64,000 bases of DNA from Dermatemys mawii (taxonomy: Eukaryota > Chordata > Testudines > Dermatemydidae): contig ML677334.1 of assembly GCA_007922305.1 (NCBI GenBank), positions 63,277,142 to 63,341,141 on the forward strand. The letters are read 5' to 3'. Of the stretch, positions 57,966 to 64,000 are shown one piece after another (the stretch's first letter is position 1; each line of letters opens with the position of its first letter). The notes beneath the pieces are model-generated. The model saw nothing but the letters and a program-made list of their open reading frames with translations. It did not search any database and was not told where the DNA came from. A program made the position numbers and the translations under genes.

Positions 57966-58237
57966 TGTGTCTACACTGGGCTGGGAGCAAGTCTCCCAGC
58001 ATGGGCAGACAGACTCACACTAACAGGGCTCAAGGTAAAAATAAGAATGTGTATGTGCCGACTGGAGCAAAAGTTTGGACTCTCAAGTTTGCCTGACCCC
58101 CTCGGTTCAAAGCCCAAGCTCCAGCCTGAACTAATGTTCATGTTGCTATATTTAGCATGCTAACCTGAGCCCTGCTAGTGCAGATCTGTCTTCCCATGCT
58201 GATGTGCTCATTCCCAGCTGCAGTGTAGATGTACCCT
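57966..58237. mobile_element. MITE with long inverted repeats
   Basis: The left TGTGTCTACACTGGGCTGGG and right CCCAGCTGCAGTGTAGATGT pair for about 80 bp. CAGCATGGGCAGACAGACTC on the left matches the complement of GATCTGTCTTCCCATGCTGA on the right. Target duplication is unclear. Confidence 0.65.
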
Positions 58238-58839
58238 AGGAGCCATTGTAACAGTCTAAATCAGTCTGAGGCCAAGCATATCAAAGGCAGTTATTAAAAG
58301 GAGGCTATATTACATTCTCTTCTTCTATGTTTGAATATATCTGTTAATACAGCCTAGGATATTGTTCAGTCCTCCTATTGTGCTCCCTGAAAGTGGCATA
58401 ATGAGATCATGCCCCAGTTTTCTTCCCCACTTTTTCTCTCGGCACTTCCCTATGTTATTGTTATTTTCTAATCACATTCTAATATGTTGAACTTCTGCAT
58501 TTTCCTCTCTGTGTATAAGCTTGTTTTAAAAAGCAAAACCTCATTATGCATATATTAGGTCAGGTCCTAACATTCTCAAGGGTCCTTCTGAAAATTCTCT
58601 CTCCCCCCACCCATTTATTAACCTTCCTCAAATGTGAGCTATAAAGATTCAGTTATTTTGCACACACAACACTAAGTTTTTAAAATTATTTATTGTGACT
58701 GCATGTGTCTCTCACCTATATTTCAGACCACAAAGTCTTCAGGCTTTGTACCAAATAAATAAACTTACATGTACAAACTGCTTAACAAGACTGTTCAAAA
58801 AGATGGATTTTGTCAACGTAACCCGCAATGGCTCCATCC
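58238..58839. other. No recognisable gene
   Basis: Unassigned sequence. Confidence 0.4.
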
Positions 58840-59060
58840 CACGCACCACTGCAGAATTGTTCCCTACAGTACATTTTCTAATAACTTGTCCAGCCTACTT
58901 AAATGATTCAAATGGTGGTGCTTTCAATACTTATTTTTGTGAGCTATTCCATAGGCTGATAGACCTTACCATAAAATAGTTTATTCCAGTATTCAGCCTC
59001 AATTACCTTTGCTTAGTTTCATCCCATCACTCCTAATTGTATTCCTTTTTACCAACAGTT
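58840..59060 (-). mobile_element. Old CR1/L3-like fragment
   Basis: On - it reads ATTAGGAGTGATGGGATGAA, then AGCAAAGGTAATTGAGGCTG, the same stretch that occurs on + at 59.36 kb. Confidence 0.6.
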
Positions 59061-59344
59061 TCTTTCCCTCACTGGTAACTACAGCATTCTAATAATTACA
59101 GATTGATTCTAGTTATTCAGTGTAATATCTTATTCCAAAGTAGTTCATTTGAGTTTGAGCAAATTCATCTTTGGATTGACTCCATCACACTGGATTACAT
59201 AAAGGGAAATTAACTGAATTGTGTTACAGCAGAGATAAATTTGGCCCCGTAAGCTTAGCTTGGCAAATTGCTGATAGAGAGGGTACTCTGATTGTGTGCA
59301 AGTATATGAAGGCAATAAATACAGAGGAGGGAGAGAATTGGTTA

Positions 59345-59612
59345 TGTTGGTAAAAAGGGAGTATAACTAGGAGTGATGGGATGAAATTAAACAAAAGGCA
59401 ATTTAAGCTGAATATCAGGACAAATTATTTAATAGCAAAAGCTTTGGAACTGATCACCAAGAAGAGTAAAGAAAGCTTCATCATCTGATCTATTTAAAGT
59501 AGCCTGGACAAAGCAATTAGAAATGTACCATCAGGAACAAATCTAGAGTAATGGAAGGTGGCATGCAGATTATCTAATGGATCAGTGCTAGCTCTAATTT
59601 CTGTGATTCATG
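59345..59612 (+). mobile_element. Old CR1/L3-like 3' fragment
   Basis: AACTAGGAGTGATGGGATGA, TTTAAGCTGAATATCAGGAC and a later AGTGCTAGCTCTAATTTCTG resemble the 3' part of CR1-type LINEs. It is inverted relative to the copy 300 bp upstream. Confidence 0.6.
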
Positions 59613-60067
59613 TTGACAATACGTCCAGTATAGAGAAAAATGTTAAAGATAGAGTTAAAAGTTGGCAAACTGGTAATATGATTAGAGGTTTCTAAGCGTC
59701 TCATCTTCAGAGTAGTTCAGCAACAGCAACTTTATTTCTTTGTATTTGTAGTTACAATACACATAAATTCTACAGACATTGCCAAAGTCTTGTCACGAAT
59801 TCCAGACCTTCCTGGTTCTATGCATATCAAGGGTTCAAGATGTTTTAAGCAGACAGCAGTGGAAACTGTAGTATGAACATATTATGTGCAAATTACAAAA
59901 CATGCCCAATCAAAGAACAGTGCAAAGTAGAGGCAGTAGGATCCAATGTGTCGGACACTGGACTGGGACTTCTGGGGCCTGTATGCTATTCCTGGGACTG
60001 AAAAACAGGGAAGCAAGAGATTTCACTTCACTGTCTCCTGTTTCCTCTTCCTTTGTCTGTTGTGCCC
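59613..60067. other. No recognisable gene
   Basis: Unassigned sequence. Confidence 0.4.
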
Positions 60068-60170
60068 ATTTAGACTGTAAGCTTGCTAGGCATCTGTGAG
60101 CACCTACCACAATGGGGCCCCAGACTTGGATGAAGTGTTTAGGTTCTACCATAATACAATATTACTATGA
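60068..60170 (+). mobile_element. Old retroposon tail
   Basis: CATTTAGACTGTAAGCTTGC, GAGCACCTACCACAATGGGG and TACCATAATACAATATTAC are a second copy of the tail type at 57.86 kb. Confidence 0.5.
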
Positions 60171-60274
60171 AGAAGTGTTGCAATAGTATGTATTTGTGTT
60201 GCACTTTTAAAGGATGTTGCAGCTGAGATTTCAATGCCTTCTCAACTCCTAAGTGACGTTCTCTCTCGATATTC

Positions 60275-60400
60275 CTCTGAGGTAAGGAAATTATTATTCC
60301 CATTTCAAAGATGGGATGACAGCAACACAGAGAAATTAAATGCTCAGTTTTGGCAGTTGCTAACTGTTCTGCACAAGGGTTCTGCAAAGCTGCCCTGACC
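60275..60400 (-). mobile_element. MIR-like CORE-SINE remnant
   Basis: AAATTATTATTCCCATTTCA and AAGATGGGATGACAGC are the complement of the MIR segment CATCTGTAAAATGGGGATAATAAT. Confidence 0.55.
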
Positions 60401-61227
60401 TATGCTAACACCGGAAAGGATTGCATGTCACAGCTCCCAGATCTGCAGGGGAAGTGCACCCATAGTATCATCCCTTAAGAAGGTGTGGCGGGCAATCTTC
60501 TCTGCACCGGGCCAGCCCTGCAGACTGGTATAGGGGGAAGGCATGATCATGACTCTACCTCCTTTTGCACCATTTCCCACCCCCTTTGGGGAGGCTTCTA
60601 TCAGAAAGTACTAAAGAAGCAGTCCCTGACCTGGGAGAATACAAAGATGGCACTTATGCCTAGGCCTTGTGCAGTTTGCACTCTGGATCAGACTGTCTGA
60701 TATGACAGTCAAATAGATTTATGCATTATTGAAAGAAAATGGTTCCTCTGGTGCATAATAAAATCCTGTAACCATGAAGTAATTGGCTGGAAACACCAGC
60801 CTGTTACCTCATCCATACATGAGCTAGGTGAGCCTGTCAGCAGTCAAAAGGGATTTTCCCGCTTAAAAACTAAAACCTACCCAAACCTCATCTGGCGAGC
60901 CAGTCCACCATGAAAGGGAACCCATTCTCCCTCTGACTACCAACCCTGAGGCTGCAGGATGCTTTGCCCACACTGAATGGCTTCAGGATAGCCCATCTGC
61001 TGCTTAAAAGATTTCTGAAGTTCAGGGAGCTGGTGGAATCATACTGGAGAGGGGCAGGATCTAGGTGTGCTGGGAGAAAGGTAACAAATGGGGGCAAGGC
61101 AGAAAGAGGAAGCAGAAAAGAGACTTCACTAGTCAAGCAGTCCAAAAAACCATAGGTATGTAGTTATATATCCAGCAGAACATCTATATCTTTAGCAGTT
61201 TTGCATGGAGTGTGTGATATATAACAG
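60401..61227. other. No recognisable gene
   Basis: Unassigned. Short ORFs on both strands show no recognisable domain. Confidence 0.4.
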
Positions 61228-62215
61228 GTTCTCAACCTTTTTCTTGCTCAGGCCCCTTCAACATACTATAAAAAATCCAGGGCTCAATGGGGACAGAGGG
61301 GGATACTCGGGGCTCTGGCCAGGGGAAAGATGCTTGGGCATAGGCATGGTTTGACTTTTTTTTGCGGGAGTGGGGAAAAAGGCTGGTGGGCTTGTGCCAG
61401 CTCCACACAACGGAGTCCAGGAGCCCCTCCACCTCCTGACCCACCTCAGCAGACCACCCACCTGTCTAGGATATAGGGGGCTGCAACCAAAAAAATATAA
61501 CTCTAAGGGGGGACTCAGCTCAAAACATTTCAAAACCACTTGGGGTTCAAGCAGGAGATAGCTAGGGGCGGTGTGCAGTGAGGGGTGCAGCTCGGGGTAT
61601 AGGGAGGGGGTAGCTAAGTGCTGTGTGCAGGTCGGTGAGTAGTTCAAAGTGCAAGCAGGGGGTAAGTAGATGTGTGTGAAGGTAGGGGGGGCTCCAGGGG
61701 AAGGATAGCTTGGGGCTGTGTGTCAGGAGACCTCCCCCTGAAGTGGCTGCTCCTTGAGGGCTCTGCCAGCCCCAGAGTTGGGTCCCCTCACTTGAGCGCC
61801 TCTTACCGACTATGTGAGCAGTCAAAGAGAGCTTGGAGCTGAGGAGCAGCCAGACCCTGGGTACCAGCAGCAGACTGGGGAATGCTACAGCTGCCTGCTC
61901 CATGGCACCACCAGCCAGAGGAGCAGCTGCCCCACTCTGCCTGGCTCTGACTTCCCAACTACACCCTGGCCAGAGGACTGGGCCTCAATGGTGGTTGGGG
62001 GAAAGGAGGAAAGGTACGGGGGTGTAGAGCAGCCTCCAACTGTCCCACGCTGGGTAAGACACTGCAGTTTTTTGGGAGGCAACACCAATGTGCCCCCCAA
62101 CTCTGTGCATGGGCTCAGGTTTCTGCCCGCAGGGAGTGCCAGGACTTGGGCTTCAGACCTGCGCCACTCTCGGTTTCATTATGGGGAGTGCCAGCTTCAG
62201 CAATGCATCACTCCC
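61228..62215. mobile_element. GC-rich hAT-like element
   Basis: It starts with a hAT-type terminus CAGGTTCTCAACC (near 61226-61238), then TTTTTCTTGCTCAGGCCCC, typical of turtle hAT MITEs. A GC-rich interior with direct repeats (AGCTAGGGGCGGTGTGCAGT; TAGCTAAGTGCTGTGTGCAG; TAGCTTGGGGCTGTGTGTCA, 61560-61730) follows. The right terminus was not resolved. Long ORFs on both strands (61258-62290) reflect composition. Confidence 0.45.
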
Positions 62216-63149
62216 AGCTTGGGGCGGGGGCAGAGAGATGTAATGAGAGATTTTGCTCTGAATGTTCTGAGATACCTTGCAGAACCTTAATAGAGGGTTA
62301 CAGACAAATCTTGGAGGAGATTTTAAAACACTGTAAACTTCACTTTTCCCAATTAACATAATTAAGGTGGTGACAGTATCAGGACATTTTGGTTTTCATA
62401 AAACAATAATTAATTTTAAGATTAAAGCTCCAAATAAACAGAAATTGATGATAGTTTAAATTCAGAAAATCCAGCATGAGCATGGTGAATTAAAATGGTG
62501 GAGACAGGAATGACATAATTTAAATTTAGAGAGTGGAAAATTCCATCAGGTTCCAGCAACTCAGAGGGAGGATCTCTGCTATCTAAAAGAAGGTTGAAGG
62601 AGGAACTTTTACCCAAGATTGTGGTGGAGGAGCTCTGTATCTAAAAATAGGTATGATGTAATAGGAAGGTTCTAGAAATATGCTAATATCTGGAAGCTGA
62701 TTGGCTGAGCTAAGCTAATAAATTATGTTATGTTATGCAATCAAGACATCTGAGGAAGAGAATGCTACCCAAAAAGAAATGAAGAAGGAAAGCAGCAGTA
62801 AAGGTGGAAGTTTCCTGAGAGCAGCAGCAGAACTCTGAGGTTGCCTTAGCAATGACCTTCAGAGCAGCTATCTGCCAGCAACTAAGGGCAGCAGCAACCA
62901 TTGCTACAAAGGCAATAGCTTCTAAGGCGGCAGCACCAGCTCCAGGAAAGCAGCAACATCCATCTTCTCTAGGCACTGATATTGTCAGCCTTAACATTGA
63001 CAGAGTGGAAAGACCCTCAGACAAGTCATAGGGAATTTGGGTGTCAGTTTAAGTCTGATCTTCTTTCTACCTGTTATTTAAGAGTGCCTTGGTGTGTTTG
63101 TTAATAATGGATCCCTGCTTCTGAATGAGATCTCCCCTATGCATCCCGC
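62216..63149. other. No recognisable gene; CAG-rich patch
   Basis: Irregular AGCAGC/GGCAGCAGC triplets at about 62790-62960 (for example GAGAGCAGCAGCAGAACTC). No family was recognised; the - strand ORF at 62728-63024 is the antisense of these triplets. Confidence 0.4.
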
Positions 63150-63300
63150 GACTGGTTGATCACCACTCATCATCATGTTCCCATTACACCTTTGGTGGTT
63201 AGGGCAGCAACAAAGCTCCTCCACTCCTATCCATTTCTGGCAAGTCTTCCAATGGTTCCCCAGCTGTGCCCCAAGTTTTTCAGCTCGGCTTCCACAGCTC
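63150..63300 (-). pseudogene. Non-CR1 LINE 3' coding end
   Basis: On - one frame reads RLARNG, a stop, then EWRSFVAALTTKGVMGT (about 63250-63175), followed by an ATGATGATGA tail. A WRSFVAALN..GVMGT C-terminus with a simple-repeat tail is what I recall for RTE-like LINE copies in reptiles; the family call is tentative. Confidence 0.45.
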
Positions 63301-64000
63301 TTTGGTTTTGGGTGAGATGAAGTGTGATTCATTACGTTTGAGTCATGATTACTTCTGGATAAACTATTCAAACCACTATGGGTCTCTCTCATGTGGCATT
63401 GCCACTATTTATAGAACAAATAGGCCATACGCTTGCACAACTCACCGAGTCCTGAATAGATAATGTACATATCCCTATGCCCAAACCCACACATATTAGA
63501 AGTCCTAACGATTCCTACCTTCCCACTTTCATTGCCAGCATAAGGGCCAGGCAAAACTGCAGTCCCTTTGCCTTGTGTGCTCCCTCGATGTACAGTATCT
63601 AACACTACCTAGATCTTATCCAACATCTGAAAGTGTTATATACAATGTGACACATGTACATTAGCTGCATTATTTCAACAGTTGGGACTTTCAAACACAT
63701 ATGTGCTAACATTTACATTCTATAACAAGTAAATGTACCCTGAGGCTGCTTTAACTTGCTCTGAGGATTGAACAAGCCTCCACTTGCCCTCAGAATTGGG
63801 CATGCACAAAAAGGTGTCCTTAAGCCACCTTCACCCACTGGTCTTATGCCCACATAACTCTCTGGCTCTAAGGATTTGGCCCAATATGGCTGTATCTTTA
63901 TTTGAGGTAGACAATGTGTAAAAAGTTGTTTGTCTACTTACAATTCATGTTGTAAAAATAATCAATTTTTCACTAATTATTTTCTCTTTTTAATCATACA
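63301..64000. other. No recognisable gene
   Basis: Unassigned sequence to the window edge. Confidence 0.4.

Noticed and set aside
61258..62290. Several ORFs of 113-158 codons
   Set aside because: They overlap on both strands in a GC-rich repeat and match no family. Composition explains them.

Overview
The window reads as non-coding nuclear DNA from a turtle, most likely a cryptodire. The main evidence is a tRNA-derived SINE at 1399-1590. It has an A-box/B-box head and a CR1-like tail, as in the cryptodiran (tortoise) Pol III SINE family. Around it are many CR1 LINE fragments, tRNA-unrelated foldback repeats, PIF/Harbinger and hAT MITEs, and solo LTRs of kinds I associate with turtle genomes. 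I recognise no host protein-coding exon, rRNA, tRNA gene or CRISPR. All recognisable coding sequence belongs to decayed mobile elements. The window could be intergenic or lie within a large intron.

Layout: 0.1-5.8 kb holds a hAT-type MITE, the SINE, a CR1 3' end, an inverted Penelope-like dimer with a hammerhead-like core, and a 1.2-kb foldback hAT element with a perfect 8-bp target duplication. 6-11.7 kb holds a solo LTR, two LTR-like pieces, a hAT MITE and two CR1 copies in opposite orientation. 12.3-16.6 kb is the centrepiece: a 3.96-kb two-gene PIF/Harbinger transposon inserted in an older MITE. It has a DDE transposase on + and a two-exon Myb/SANT-like gene on -, and both are broken. 16.6-23.6 kb has further MITEs, a GC-rich hAT element with perfect 8-bp TSDs and a 1.35-kb LTR with tandem repeats.

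24-34 kb is AT-rich and repeat-poor, with scattered CR1 and MIR-like remnants. 34-43.5 kb has nested insertions (a MITE inside a foldback repeat, a solo LTR inside a CR1), several LTR-like pieces and a solo LTR with a 4-bp TSD. 44.6-47.0 kb is repeat-poor. 47-64 kb has one more LTR of the 6-kb family, GC-rich hAT-like blocks, a MITE, an inverted pair of old CR1/L3-like fragments and a non-CR1 LINE 3' end.

The two Harbinger genes would normally act together: in this superfamily the Myb-like protein binds the element's DNA and helps bring in the transposase. Here the transposase has two in-frame TGA codons and a Glu-to-Lys change at the third catalytic position. The Myb-like gene has a single-base frameshift. 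Family names rest on recognition by eye. Boundaries quoted with target duplications are exact; the rest are approximate.
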